Source: Bradyrhizobium sp. Ghvi
GTDB taxonomy: Bacteria; Pseudomonadota; Alphaproteobacteria; Rhizobiales; Xanthobacteraceae
Length of the DNA: 64,000 nucleotides
NCBI RefSeq assembly: GCF_900115265.1
Contig: NZ_FOVU01000005.1
Coordinates: forward strand, 62,001 to 126,000
Direction: 5' to 3'
How positions within the stretch are numbered: the first letter of the stretch is position 1; every line of letters starts with the position of its first letter. Of the stretch, positions 17,012 to 26,098 are shown in pieces. The position numbers and the translations under genes are program-made. The notes beneath the pieces are model-generated. The model was given only the letters and a program-made list of their open reading frames with translations. It was not told where the DNA came from and searched no databases.

Positions 17012-18079
17012 ATGAAGCGTTCTTTCTGTAATTCATTGGCGGCGGGGTTGCTCGTGGCCGTCGTCGTGCCCGGTGTGGCCTTCGCCGCCGACTACGGGGC
17101 GGTTTTTCCAGGAATCCTCATGGACAAGGTGATTCCGCCGACCGGCAAAGAGGCGAAACCCCAGGTGAAGACCAACCGTCCCTTGAAGGTCGGTTTCCTG
17201 CCGACGGCAATGGATACGTACTATCAGCGTGTGCTGGCTGGAGTTAAGGAGGAGATCGATAGAGCCGGCGGACCTTCCACGATCCAACTGCTCGTGCAAG
17301 CGCCGAAGAGCCAATCCGCGACGGACGATCAGGTCCGCACGATGGAGGCCTGGATTAACGAACGCGTCGACGCGATAGCGGTCGCGCTCTACAACGAGGG
17401 CGCTTTGGAGCCGTTGATCCGCCGCGCGACGGAAGCGGGAATCCCGGTGTTCCTGTTCAACTCACCCGTCGCCGACGACCCTTATTACGTCAGCGATATC
17501 GGATACGACCAGAGCGACGGTGGTCGCGCTCAGGCGCAGTGGATTGTCGATAACTACAAGGACAAGGGGGAGGTCAAGATTGCTGTCCTGGAGGGCTTGC
17601 CCGGTCCGCACACTGCGCAGCGCATGAAGGGCTTCAATGAAGTCCTCTCAAAGTACCCGAACCTGAAGATTGTGGCCAAGCAGCCGGCGGGTTGGGTGCG
17701 CGCGCAAGGTCTGACCGTGACCGAGAACATGCTCACCGCGCATCCCGATGTGGATATTCTCGTTGCGCTCTACGATGAAATGGCGCTGGGAGGCCTGCAG
17801 GCCTTGAAGGCGAGGAAGCTGAACGGAAAGATTGCGATCGTAGGCTACGAGAACATGAAGGAAGCCAACGACGCGATCAAGGTCGGCGATTTTGCGGCCA
17901 CCGTGGATACCGGGGCCAAGGAGGAAGGCCGCAACATCATCCGCGCGGTCGAGCAATTCGTCATGAAGGGCGAAAGCATTCCGAAGAAGATCTTCGTCGC
18001 CCCGAAGACCTACGACGCCAAGAACATCGGCACGTTCGATCCGGCTGACTACATCTACGTCGCAAAGAACACGAAGTAG
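17012..18079 (+). CDS. Sugar ABC transporter, periplasmic substrate-binding protein (type 1 fold)
   Basis: 355 aa receptor of the ribose/xylose-type ABC importers. The ATG was chosen because GGAGGGG precedes it and because it opens a signal peptide (MKRSFCN, then a hydrophobic stretch ending AFAADYG). The mature part has the Peripla_BP_4 pattern: VGFLPTAMDTYYQRVLAGV, MEAWINERVDAIAVALYN, PVFLFNSP, and AVLEGLPGPHTAQRMKGF in the second lobe. The ATPase and permease follow, along with a lactonase and an SDR. That suggests a free aldose ligand oxidised without prior phosphorylation; the ligand itself cannot be read from sequence. Confidence 0.92.
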   Translation: MKRSFCNSLAAGLLVAVVVPGVAFAADYGAVFPGILMDKVIPPTGKEAKPQVKTNRPLKVGFLPTAMDTYYQRVLAGVKEEIDRAGGPSTIQLLVQAPKSQSATDDQVRTMEAWINERVDAIAVALYNEGALEPLIRRATEAGIPVFLFNSPVADDPYYVSDIGYDQSDGGRAQAQWIVDNYKDKGEVKIAVLEGLPGPHTAQRMKGFNEVLSKYPNLKIVAKQPAGWVRAQGLTVTENMLTAHPDVDILVALYDEMALGGLQALKARKLNGKIAIVGYENMKEANDAIKVGDFAATVDTGAKEEGRNIIRAVEQFVMKGESIPKKIFVAPKTYDAKNIGTFDPADYIYVAKNTK

Positions 18080-18087
18080 ATGATCGC

Positions 18088-18120
18088 GAGGGGGCCACGC
18101 CGTTGTGGTGTGGCTCCCTC
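18088..18120 (+). terminator. Intercistronic hairpin between binding-protein and ATPase genes
   Basis: Bases 88-101 of this kilobase (GAGGGGGCCACGCC) pair with 107-120 (GGTGTGGCTCCCTC) in a 14-bp stem with two G-T pairs and a 5-base loop. It lies between the binding-protein stop and the ATPase start. There is no long T-run. Such hairpins commonly protect or attenuate mRNA so that the receptor is made in excess over the membrane parts. Confidence 0.65.
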
Positions 18121-18144
18121 CGTTTGAATGTGGGGGGCGGCATC

Positions 18145-19656
18145 ATGAGCCAGTCGGAACACGCGCTCAAGATCATGGGCGTCGGCAAAAGGTTCGGAGT
18201 GACCAACGCGCTGTCGGGCATTTCGATGAATCTGGCCAGGGGTGAGGTGCTGGGACTGGTCGGTGAAAATGGGGCCGGAAAATCGACCCTGATGAAGATC
18301 CTGTCCGGAGCCCATGCGCGTGACGAAGGCGACATCGAGATCGATGGAGTTCGGGTGGACATCCGCCAGCCCGCGGACGCGCAGCGGGCGGGTATAGGCA
18401 TTATCTATCAGGAACTCAGTCTGTTTCCTGACCTGGACGCGGTTGAAAACATTTTCATTGGCCAGGAGATGTCGGTCGGAAAATATCCAAACATGACGGT
18501 GCCGCTTCGAAAGAAGGCCATGCGGGATTGCGCCGCTCGAATCCTGAACGATGTGCTTGGCGTCGAGATCGATCTGGATTGTCCGGTTGGTTCACTTGCC
18601 CTAGCTCAACGGCAAATCATCGAAATCGCCAGGGCGTTGAACTCGAATGCAAATATCCTGATCATGGACGAGCCGACCGAGGCTCTCGAAAAAGCCGAGC
18701 GAGAACAGCTCGTCAGAATCATCAACGATCTCAAGCAAGCGGGGAAGTCCGTCATATATGTGTCCCACAAGCTTGATGAGGTTCTGAAGATCTGCGACCG
18801 CGTGGTCGTATTGCGGGATGGGGCATGCGTCGCGGACTTGCCGGCGTCATCGCTCGACGTGAACAAGGTGATCAGCTTGATGATCGGCGGCTCGCTGGCG
18901 AAGCAGTTTCCGACCAAGTCAAGCCCAGGCGCTGATCCCGTCCTCAAGGTAGAAGGGATATCCCGACGCGGAGCGTTCGAAAACGTCAGTTTCGAACTGC
19001 ACGAAGGGGAGATTCTGGGTGTTGCGGGACTCGAAGGATCGGGAAAGAGCCGCCTTCTGAGGGCGCTGTTCGGCGATGGTGCGTCGGAGTCCGGTAGAAT
19101 CGTGCTGAAGGGTCGTTCGACTTCGATCAGTTCGATATCGGACGGGATGAACAACCGGATTGCGTTTCTTCCCGCCGAGCGCAAGACGGAAGGCATCTTC
19201 GCTGAACATAGCGTCGGCTGGAATTTGACCGCCTCTAGCCTGTCCAAGTTTGGCGGCGTTCGCCTGGATCGACGAGCGGAACGAATTCAATGCACGAACT
19301 ATATCCGGAAGATGGGAATCAAGTCGGAAGGACCTCAGCAGTCGATCGGACGGCTGAGCGGCGGCAACCAGCAGAAAGTGCTGTTAGCGAGATGGCTGCT
19401 GACCGAGCCGGACGTATTGCTTCTCGAAGAGCCGACGCGCGGGATCGATATCAGGGCGAAGGCCGATGTCTACCAACTGATCGCCAGCAGCGCGCAAGCG
19501 GGCAAAGGGATCATCGTCGTCTCATCGGACAGCACCGAGCTGTTGGGGTTGTGCCATCGGATATTGGTCATGTTTGAAGGCGAGGTGGTCGGAATATTGG
19601 ACGCGGCTTCCGCGAGCGAAGAAGCCATCGCCTCGCTTTCGATTCAGCGGACCTGA
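18145..19656 (+). CDS. Sugar ABC transporter ATP-binding protein (two ABC domains)
   Basis: 503 aa, the usual duplicated ATPase of monosaccharide importers. The first domain has Walker A GENGAGKST near residue 50, a Q-loop in IYQELS, an unusual LALAQRQ in place of the full LSGGQ signature, and Walker B ILIMDEPT. The second has a degenerate Walker A-like LEGSGKSRLL, LSGGNQQKV and LLLEEPTRGIDI. The asymmetry between the halves is normal for the RbsA/XylG class. The start is the ATG after a G-rich stretch. It energises import with the flanking receptor and permease. Confidence 0.92.
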   Translation: MSQSEHALKIMGVGKRFGVTNALSGISMNLARGEVLGLVGENGAGKSTLMKILSGAHARDEGDIEIDGVRVDIRQPADAQRAGIGIIYQELSLFPDLDAVENIFIGQEMSVGKYPNMTVPLRKKAMRDCAARILNDVLGVEIDLDCPVGSLALAQRQIIEIARALNSNANILIMDEPTEALEKAEREQLVRIINDLKQAGKSVIYVSHKLDEVLKICDRVVVLRDGACVADLPASSLDVNKVISLMIGGSLAKQFPTKSSPGADPVLKVEGISRRGAFENVSFELHEGEILGVAGLEGSGKSRLLRALFGDGASESGRIVLKGRSTSISSISDGMNNRIAFLPAERKTEGIFAEHSVGWNLTASSLSKFGGVRLDRRAERIQCTNYIRKMGIKSEGPQQSIGRLSGGNQQKVLLARWLLTEPDVLLLEEPTRGIDIRAKADVYQLIASSAQAGKGIIVVSSDSTELLGLCHRILVMFEGEVVGILDAASASEEAIASLSIQRT

Positions 19657-19677
19657 GAAAAAATAATGGAGAATGGA

Positions 19678-20655
19678 ATGTCGACTCAGGCCTTGGATAC
19701 AAAGACCCCGGTATCGAAGTTCAGGCTGTCGGGGGGCGCGAGCGGAATCGTGATCGCGTTGATCGTGATCATTGTGGCACTTGGAGTCGCATCGCCGCGC
19801 TTTCTGAGCGTCGGAAACCTCACAGACATCACGCGCCAGGCTGTCTTCGTCGCCATTATCGCGTTCGGAGCCACCCTCGTTATTGCCATGCGAGGCATTG
19901 ATCTCTCGGTTGGGTCCACGCTTGCATTCACCGGCCTGATTGCGGCGGACCTGATGAACCGCGGGTTGAATCCATACCTCAGCGTCGGGGCGAGTCTGGC
20001 CGTCGGAACTCTGATCGGGATTGTGAACGGCGTACTGGTTGCAAAGGTCAAGATTGCTGACTTCATCGTCACGATGGCGATGATGGTCATCACGCGTGGC
20101 CTGATCATGGTCTACACGGAGGGCATTCCGCTCACTGGCTTGTCGAATCCTTCCTTTCAGGTCTTCGGTCAGGGATTTGTTGGGTTTGTGCCGATGCCGG
20201 TGTTGGTGACCATACTGACGTTTGCTGCGGTCTACTTCCTGCTTTATCAAACGCGCTTTGGCCGTTACACGCTGTCAATCGGGAGCAATCCGGAAGCGGC
20301 GCGGTTGGTCGGAATAAGGATCGACCGCATTAAGATTGCGGTGTACGCGCTGACTGGATATCTGGCTGCGTTGTCCGGCGTTCTCCTAACTTCTCGCCTC
20401 GAAGCAGCTATGCCGGAGGCCGGCGAGGGATATGAACTGGATGTCATCGCGGCGGTAGTCATGGGCGGGACAAGTCTCGCCGGAGGTAGGGCGTCCTTGT
20501 TGGGAACTGCTGCCGGCGCGGTCCTCATGGCCGTTGTACGCAACGGCCTCAATATTCTCAACGTCAATACGTTTTGGCATCAAGTCGTGATCGGCGCGAT
20601 CATTCTGTTGGCCGTGTGCGCCGACAAGTTTGGTGGCCGCTCGCGGGATACCTGA
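19678..20655 (+). CDS. Sugar ABC transporter permease (RbsC-like)
   Basis: 325 aa integral membrane subunit with about eight to ten hydrophobic segments. The BPD_transp_2 family signature is clear: ATLVIAMRGIDLSVGSTLAF near residue 65, and AVVMGGTSLAGGRASLLGTAAGAV near the C-terminus, the segment that contacts the ATPase. Start 19678 has GGAG six bases upstream; an ATG at 19666 would add four residues but has a weak site. Only one permease gene is present, so the membrane part is presumably a homodimer. Confidence 0.92.
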   Translation: MSTQALDTKTPVSKFRLSGGASGIVIALIVIIVALGVASPRFLSVGNLTDITRQAVFVAIIAFGATLVIAMRGIDLSVGSTLAFTGLIAADLMNRGLNPYLSVGASLAVGTLIGIVNGVLVAKVKIADFIVTMAMMVITRGLIMVYTEGIPLTGLSNPSFQVFGQGFVGFVPMPVLVTILTFAAVYFLLYQTRFGRYTLSIGSNPEAARLVGIRIDRIKIAVYALTGYLAALSGVLLTSRLEAAMPEAGEGYELDVIAAVVMGGTSLAGGRASLLGTAAGAVLMAVVRNGLNILNVNTFWHQVVIGAIILLAVCADKFGGRSRDT

Positions 20656-20670
20656 GTGCGGGAGGCAGCT

Positions 20671-21615
20671 GTGGGTTTTGGCCTTGGTCCAATCGAGAAC
20701 AGCTTGCGATACCCCGTCGTGGGCGTCGAACCGCTCGATCGTCGGTTCACGTATAAGATCGGAAACGCACCTATCGAGCGTCTTGCGACGGGCTTTGGAT
20801 GGGTCGAGGGGCCCGTCTACTTCGGGGATAACGGCAGTCTTCTTTTCAGCGATATTCCGAACAATCGGATTTATCGCTGGCTTGAGGCGGATGGACATCT
20901 TGGAATATTCCGATGTCCCTCGAACTATGCCAATGGCCATACCCGTGACCAAAGCGGACGCCTTGTCAGCTGCGAGCACCTTCGACGCGTGACCCGCACT
21001 GAGCTGGACGGTCGTATCACCGTGCTGGCGGATCGCTATGAAGGCAAACGTCTTAGTTCGCCCAACGACGTGATTGTGGCCTCCGACGGTGCCGTGTGGT
21101 TTACCGACCCCGGCTACGGCATCGACAGCGACTATGAGGGTATCAAGCAGGAAGCCGAGCTTCCTCGGGCAGTCTACCGACTGGATCCCACCGGATCCCT
21201 CCAGGTGGTTGCGGATGATTTCGTGCGGCCTAACGGCCTCGCCCTATCTCCGGACGAATCGCGTCTCTATGTCGTCGATAGCGGAATAACGGATGGCGGC
21301 CCGTCCCATATTCGTGTCTTCGACGTGGTTGATGGGCGTCTGCGGAACGGCGCTCTGTTTGCCGATGATTTCGCTCCGGGGTTTACGGACGGCTTGCGTA
21401 TCGACGTTCATGGAAATGTCTGGTGCAGCATGGGGTGGGCGGACCCCGCTGAAGATGGCGTGCGGTGCTACTCCGCGGAGGGCGCCTTGATCGGAAAGAT
21501 TCATCTCCCAGAGACCTGTGCGAACGTTTGTTTTGGCGGGCGTCGCAAGAACCGGCTGTTCATGGCGGCGAGCACCTCGATTTACGCCGTGTGTCTCAAC
21601 ACGACGGGGATTTGA
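20671..21615 (+). CDS. SMP-30/gluconolactonase/LRE-family lactonase
   Basis: 314 aa, predicted six-bladed beta-propeller lactonase needing a divalent metal. Visible: FGWVEGPVYFGDNGSLLFSD (with the metal-site Glu), SPNDVIVASDGAVWFTDPGYG, RPNGLALSPDESRLYVVDS and FTDGLRIDVHGNVW, which hold the conserved Asn and Asp ligands. The GTG at 20671 is preceded by GGGAGG at 5-base spacing and is preferred to the GTG at 20656, which directly abuts the permease stop. Together with the SDR that follows it would open an aldonolactone made from the imported sugar. The actual sugar is unknown. Confidence 0.88.
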   Translation: MGFGLGPIENSLRYPVVGVEPLDRRFTYKIGNAPIERLATGFGWVEGPVYFGDNGSLLFSDIPNNRIYRWLEADGHLGIFRCPSNYANGHTRDQSGRLVSCEHLRRVTRTELDGRITVLADRYEGKRLSSPNDVIVASDGAVWFTDPGYGIDSDYEGIKQEAELPRAVYRLDPTGSLQVVADDFVRPNGLALSPDESRLYVVDSGITDGGPSHIRVFDVVDGRLRNGALFADDFAPGFTDGLRIDVHGNVWCSMGWADPAEDGVRCYSAEGALIGKIHLPETCANVCFGGRRKNRLFMAASTSIYAVCLNTTGI

Positions 21616-21657
21616 CGAGCGCCGGAAGCGCGACCGGATGAGACGAGGAGAGTTGAA

Positions 21658-22407
21658 GTGCTTGCTGGAAAGATTGCTATCGTCACAGGGGCCGGCAAAG
21701 GAATGGGCGAGATCCATGCCCGCGAGTTTGCTGCGCAACATGCGGCAGTGGTCCTCACCGATGTCGACGCAGTGAATGGTCGTCGTGTTGCCGATGAAAT
21801 ATCGGCGTCCGGCGGTAAGGCAATATTCGTCGATCACGACGTCGTCGATGAGGGGTCGTGGAGCAACGTCGTTGTTGAGGCGGAGCGCGCCTTCGGGTGT
21901 GTCAACGTACTGGTCAATAATGCGGGAATATTCATCCGCGACACGATCGAGAACCTCTCCGTCGTGGACTTTCGAAGGCTGTATGAGGTCAACGTCACTG
22001 GTACGTTCCTCGGATGCAAGGTGGTCGCTTCCAGCATGAAGCGGGCCGGCGGAGGCTCGATCGTTAACGTGTCATCAGTGTCTGGAATCGTCGCGAACAT
22101 GCCGGGCATGACCGGCTACTCTGCGACAAAAGGGGCCATCCGCATGCTCACCAAGGCTGCCGCCGTCGACCTGTGGCAGCATGGGATCAGAGTGAATTCG
22201 ATACACCCGGGCACGATCAGGACGCCCCTCAATGAGGATTACTTCTCAGACCCGGAGAAGACGCGGCTCATCCTGGGAAGTACGCTTATGGCAAGACCTG
22301 GAGAGTGCTCGGAAGTGTCGGCGGCGCTCATATTCTTGGCGTCCGACGGATCGAGCTACATGACGGGCTCCGAATTGGTGGTTGATGGCGGTATGACTGC
22401 GGTCTGA
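21658..22407 (+). CDS. SDR-family oxidoreductase, possible sugar dehydrogenase
   Basis: 249 aa. TGAGKGMG at residues 10-17 is the cofactor turn, NNAGIF follows, and the active site has Ser (VSSVSGI) and YSATKGA (Tyr-x-x-x-Lys). The end has GSELVVDGG. The GTG start has GAGGAG nine bases ahead. As the last gene of the ABC importer/lactonase operon it is a good candidate for the sugar 1-dehydrogenase that makes the lactone. It is the last plus-strand gene before the minus-strand block. Confidence 0.87.
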   Translation: MLAGKIAIVTGAGKGMGEIHAREFAAQHAAVVLTDVDAVNGRRVADEISASGGKAIFVDHDVVDEGSWSNVVVEAERAFGCVNVLVNNAGIFIRDTIENLSVVDFRRLYEVNVTGTFLGCKVVASSMKRAGGGSIVNVSSVSGIVANMPGMTGYSATKGAIRMLTKAAAVDLWQHGIRVNSIHPGTIRTPLNEDYFSDPEKTRLILGSTLMARPGECSEVSAALIFLASDGSSYMTGSELVVDGGMTAV

Positions 22408-22508
22408 CTCAGCGTTGAAGGCCTGCCGGACCATCAACCGCAGCCAGAACGCAGGCAAACTCGAGAGAGAAGTAGGTTAAGGCTCAAAATGCCTTTCAAT
22501 CGCAGGGT

Positions 22509-23258
22509 TCACCAGGCCTGATCGACAGGAGTGACAATGACCTCGTTGATTGCGACGCTTGGCGGCTGGTTCAGCGCGAAAAACACTGCTTCGGCCACAG
22601 CCTCCGGCTTGATTGCCTGCCTGGAGAGATCGATGGCGACGTCCTTCGCCCTGCCATCGCGTAGCTTGTAGGGCCAGCCCGTATCGATCACGCCGGGGCT
22701 TACCATTCCAACCTGGATGCCGTGAGAGGCACCGACCTCTTTGCGCAGGCTCTCTGTCATTCCTTGGATGAAGAACTTGGTCGCGGCATAGACTCCGCCT
22801 GCTTCACCGGCACGGTGGCCTGCAACGGAATCGATGTTGAGGATGCGACCCGCCTTGCGTTCGAGCATGGAAGGAAGGACGGCGGCGATGCCGTGCAGAT
22901 ACCCGCGCAGGTTGACATCGATCATCTTGTCCCAGTCCGCGATCGCACGCTCCTCCCAGTACGAGAAAAGCATCAGGCCGGCGTTGTTCACCAGAATGTC
23001 CACGGGGCCGTAGGTGCTCTCCGCCAGCGCGACGAGCGATTCGAAATCCTCTACATGGGTAACATCAGTCACCTTGTAGACGGCCTTACCGCCCGCGGAG
23101 TCGATATCGGCCACCAACTTCTTGAGGCCGCCCTCGTCGATGTCACCGAGCACCATGCGCGCGCCCGCTCCGGCCAGACGCCGGCTGGACGCGGCACCGA
23201 TTCCGGACGCGGCGCCTGATATGACGGTAACGGCATTCTCCAGATACTTCATGGTCAT
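22509..23258 (-). CDS. SDR-family oxidoreductase
   Basis: 249 aa from the ATG (MTMKYLENAV) that follows GGAGAC; the open frame upstream of it is not conserved-looking. Cofactor turn SGAASGIGAAS near residues 12-22, NNAGLM, Ser in NIDSVAGHRAG, and YAATKFF as the Tyr-x-x-x-Lys motif. A GMVSPGVIDTGW segment follows. Substrate unknown. It is the most downstream gene of the minus-strand block that runs from 29787 to here. Confidence 0.87.
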   Translation of the reverse strand: MTMKYLENAVTVISGAASGIGAASSRRLAGAGARMVLGDIDEGGLKKLVADIDSAGGKAVYKVTDVTHVEDFESLVALAESTYGPVDILVNNAGLMLFSYWEERAIADWDKMIDVNLRGYLHGIAAVLPSMLERKAGRILNIDSVAGHRAGEAGGVYAATKFFIQGMTESLRKEVGASHGIQVGMVSPGVIDTGWPYKLRDGRAKDVAIDLSRQAIKPEAVAEAVFFALNQPPSVAINEVIVTPVDQAW

Positions 23259-23661
23259 GTCTCCGTTGTTGACAACTTGCCTGGGCCGCGCCTCAGAGCG
23301 GCTCGCGATCAATTCCATTCGGGGCCGAGGTCGGGCGGCGAGATCAGCCGTCCATCTGCGATTGCATGGTCGTCAATGGTGTTCATGGCTTTGGTCCTGG
23401 TGATGAGATCCGGACGACTGCGCTCAGGCGCGCAGCGTGCTCGTCTCGATGACACAGCGGTAGCGAACGTGCTTGCTGACAACGCGCTTGCCGTCGTCAC
23501 TGCGAGCACTGGCGAGCCGACCACCAAATCCAACTGGTGCGGATAAACAACCCGCCCAGTTGCAGAATGAATTGCGCCCGTGCCATACCCTGCGGTGATG
23601 GGCCGGGGCGACCCCGCTCGGGGCGCCGCAATGGATGCTGTGTTTACCGGCATCACCGTGC
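23259..23661 (-). other. Intergenic stretch inside the minus-strand block, possible decayed coding sequence
   Basis: About 400 bases. A 115-codon frame is open on the minus strand (23309-23656) but its translation is low in complexity and resembles nothing I know. Another minus frame carries a short stretch ending in SKHVRYRCVIETSTLRA that looks protein-like. No start site or family supports a gene, so this may be the remains of one. Confidence 0.35.
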
Positions 23662-24477
23662 TCAGTCCTTCAGGCCCGAGCCGGGCTCGGCGCCGCCTGC
23701 GTGCGCCGCGGCCTTGAACGTATCGGGGAGGATGTTGTTGACGACGTGACCGATGAACTTGCTGCCGGGCTTGCCCGAGACGATGCGGTCTTTGCCCGCT
23801 TTCATCGCTTCATAGCCTTCATGCGCTACCTTGGTCGGCGCGGCCTTCACACCGAGGCCTAGCTCGGTCGTGTCCATGCCGGCGCGATGCCAGAAGGGGG
23901 TATCGACCTCACCCGGCAGAAGCAGGGTGAAAGTGACGCCGCTGTCCTTGTTCTCCTCCTTCACGGACTCTACGAAGGAGATCAGGAACGCCTTGGTGCC
24001 GCCATATACTGCCTCATAAGGCGTCGGCATCGTGCCCGAGATCGAGGCGGTATAGAGCAGCTTGCCCTCTCCGCGCTTCACCATGTCGGGCAGCAGGCGC
24101 TTGGTGAGGTGAACTTGCGAAGTCACGTTGAGCTGGATCATCTTGATCTCGGCCGCGAGATCAGTCCGGCCGACGAAATAGCCGCCGACATCGACGCCGG
24201 CATTGAGCGCCGCGGCGGCCAAGGGGCGACCGGTCTGCTTCACCGCATCGGCGAGCTTCTCGACTCCAGCGTAGTCGGTGAGGTCGGCTTCGACGATGAT
24301 TGCCTCAACACCGGTCGCGCGGACAGCATCCGCGGTACGGTTCAGGTCACCGTTGGTGCCGGTCGCAGTGATGATGACGTCGTGGCCGTCGGCTGCGAAC
24401 AGGCGCGCCAGCTCATAGCCGATGCCGCTGGATGCGCCGGTGACGAGCGCAAGCGGACGAATGTCGGGGTTCGTCAT
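23662..24477 (-). CDS. SDR-family oxidoreductase
   Basis: 271 aa. TGASSGIGYELARLF near residues 14-28, then LNAGVDVGG in place of the usual NNAG, Ser in YTASISGTMP and YGGTKAF as the catalytic Tyr-Lys pair. It belongs to the atypical 'short-chain dehydrogenase of unknown specificity' group with a C-terminal basic extension (GKPGSKFIGHVVNNILPD). AAAGGAG precedes the ATG. It follows the HAD gene in the same direction. Confidence 0.87.
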   Translation of the reverse strand: MTNPDIRPLALVTGASSGIGYELARLFAADGHDVIITATGTNGDLNRTADAVRATGVEAIIVEADLTDYAGVEKLADAVKQTGRPLAAAALNAGVDVGGYFVGRTDLAAEIKMIQLNVTSQVHLTKRLLPDMVKRGEGKLLYTASISGTMPTPYEAVYGGTKAFLISFVESVKEENKDSGVTFTLLLPGEVDTPFWHRAGMDTTELGLGVKAAPTKVAHEGYEAMKAGKDRIVSGKPGSKFIGHVVNNILPDTFKAAAHAGGAEPGSGLKD

Positions 24478-24496
24478 GCGAGTTCTCCTTTGAGGT

Positions 24497-25219
24497 TCAG
24501 TTGCAGCCGAGCGCGTCGGCTGCCTCGGTCAGGCTTTCGGCAATCACGTCCCAACCTTCCTTGGCATCGAGATCGGTGGTCTGATTGGGGCCGTGCTCGT
24601 GAGGACGGCGCACGAAGACGGTGCGGAGCCCTGCAGCGCGAGCAGCCTTCAAATCATCATTGTGCGCGGCGACCATTCCGACCTGGTCTGGACGCAGACC
24701 AACCGCGTCCGCCGAGCGCAGGTAGGTCTGCGGCATCGGCTTGTAGCTCTTCGTGACCTCGGTGATGACGTCCCATGGGAGGCCACCGAACCGCGCCAGG
24801 TTGAGCATCCCCTCGATATGGCCGTTCGACAACGGGCCGAGGGCGAAGTGGCGCTTGAGGCGGGTCAACCCCTCCAACGAGTCGGGCCAGGGATCCAGCC
24901 GCTCCCATGCCTTGTTGAGGTCAACGAGCTCCGCATCGGAAATCCGGCCGAAATCCGCATCGTGCCGGCTCAGCACCGTTTCGAGGTTTTCGCGATTGAG
25001 AACCTCAAGCTTGACCCAGGGGCGCTCGCCGGCCCGCACCTTCTGCATAGAGGGCTGGTAGAGAGCCCGCCATTCATCAGCGAAGACGAGTGGGTCCACC
25101 TCGATGCCGTGCCTGGCAAGGAACGGCTCGGACGCCCGTGCAACGCCCGTACGCCAGTCGACGACGGTGCCGAAGACGTCGAACCCGAGAAAGCCGACAA
25201 TGGAGAAGTCTATGGGCAT
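24497..25219 (-). CDS. HAD-superfamily haloacid dehalogenase, type II
   Basis: 240 aa. The HAD motif I is FDVFGTVVDW near residue 14 (nucleophile Asp), typical of L-2-haloacid dehalogenase-like proteins. Motif II is in PLSNGHIE, motif III is the Lys in VTKSYKPMPQTY, and motif IV is GMVAAHNDDLKAA. The ATG (MPIDFS) lies between the upstream SDR and this domain; the longer open frame overlaps that SDR. It hydrolyses a carbon-halogen bond in family members, giving a 2-hydroxy acid; many such genes act on phosphates or unknown substrates. It is paralogous to the gene at 45900-46619. Confidence 0.88.
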   Translation of the reverse strand: MPIDFSIVGFLGFDVFGTVVDWRTGVARASEPFLARHGIEVDPLVFADEWRALYQPSMQKVRAGERPWVKLEVLNRENLETVLSRHDADFGRISDAELVDLNKAWERLDPWPDSLEGLTRLKRHFALGPLSNGHIEGMLNLARFGGLPWDVITEVTKSYKPMPQTYLRSADAVGLRPDQVGMVAAHNDDLKAARAAGLRTVFVRRPHEHGPNQTTDLDAKEGWDVIAESLTEAADALGCN

Positions 25220-25229
25220 CACTGGCTCC

Positions 25230-26063
25230 TCAGTCGCGGTCGGCACTGCGGCTGGCCGCCTCTCGGGCCGCCACATCCTTGCGGACCATGTCAAACTTCT
25301 CGAGCATGCCGTCGTAGCCGAAATTGCCGAGCGGCAGACGCAGTGGCGGATGATCGTCGTGCGCGACATCGACGATGACGCGCGCGGCTTTGGCTGGGTC
25401 CCCGAGCTCCTGGCCTACGTTCTCGCGGAAGCTTCGGCGCTGCTTGCCGGCGGTTTGATCATAGTCGGCGATTGCGTGAGGGCCCGACACCTCGGCCGCC
25501 GAATTGCCCGCCCAGTCGGTCGCGAATGGACCGGGCTCGACGATCACAACCTTGATGCCGAGCAGTTCGATCTCCTGCGCCAGCGCTTCGGAAAGGCCTT
25601 CTACCGCGAATTTCGAGGCGTTGTACCAGCCGACGGCGGGAAAGGAACGGATGCCACCGACCGAGGAGGTGTTGAGGATCAGGCCGGACCGCTGCTTGCG
25701 CAGGTGCGGCAGCCACGCCTTTGTCACCGCCGCCAGGCCGAAGACGTTGACCTCCATGAGGCGACGGACGTGTGCGTCGTCACTCTCCTCTACCGCGGCG
25801 AAATAGCCGATGCCGGCATTGTTGAAGAGAATGTCGATGTTACCGAAGCGCTCGCGCGCAATCTCGATGCTGCGCGAGATCTCATCCCGCTTGGTGACGT
25901 CGAGCTGGGCGACTGCGACGCGTTCGGGGTCGATCGCGACCACATCGTCGAGCGCGTCGAGGGAACGAGCAGTTGCGACGATGCGGTCGCCGCGGCGAAG
26001 CGCCTCGAACGCCACTTCGTGACCAAAGCCGCGCGACGCGCCGGTGATGAACCATGTCTTCAT
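25230..26063 (-). CDS. SDR-family oxidoreductase
   Basis: 277 aa. It opens with MKTWFITGASRGFGHE, has NNAGIGYFAAVEE, the catalytic Ser in NTSSVGGIR and YNASKFAVEG as Tyr-x-x-x-Lys. This is the pattern of the 'SDR family NAD(P)-dependent oxidoreductase / oxidoreductase YjgI-like' proteins common in soil bacteria. GAGGAG precedes the ATG. It lies 10 bases upstream of the HAD gene, so the two are probably co-transcribed. Substrate not inferable. Confidence 0.87.
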   Translation of the reverse strand: MKTWFITGASRGFGHEVAFEALRRGDRIVATARSLDALDDVVAIDPERVAVAQLDVTKRDEISRSIEIARERFGNIDILFNNAGIGYFAAVEESDDAHVRRLMEVNVFGLAAVTKAWLPHLRKQRSGLILNTSSVGGIRSFPAVGWYNASKFAVEGLSEALAQEIELLGIKVVIVEPGPFATDWAGNSAAEVSGPHAIADYDQTAGKQRRSFRENVGQELGDPAKAARVIVDVAHDDHPPLRLPLGNFGYDGMLEKFDMVRKDVAAREAASRSADRD

Positions 26064-26098
26064 GAGATGCTCCTCAAAACGCTGGGGGGAAGCCGGTC

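Noticed and set aside
23309-23656. 115-codon minus-strand ORF between two SDR genes
   Set aside because: Low-complexity translation without a recognisable family or start signal; kept only as a possible decayed region.
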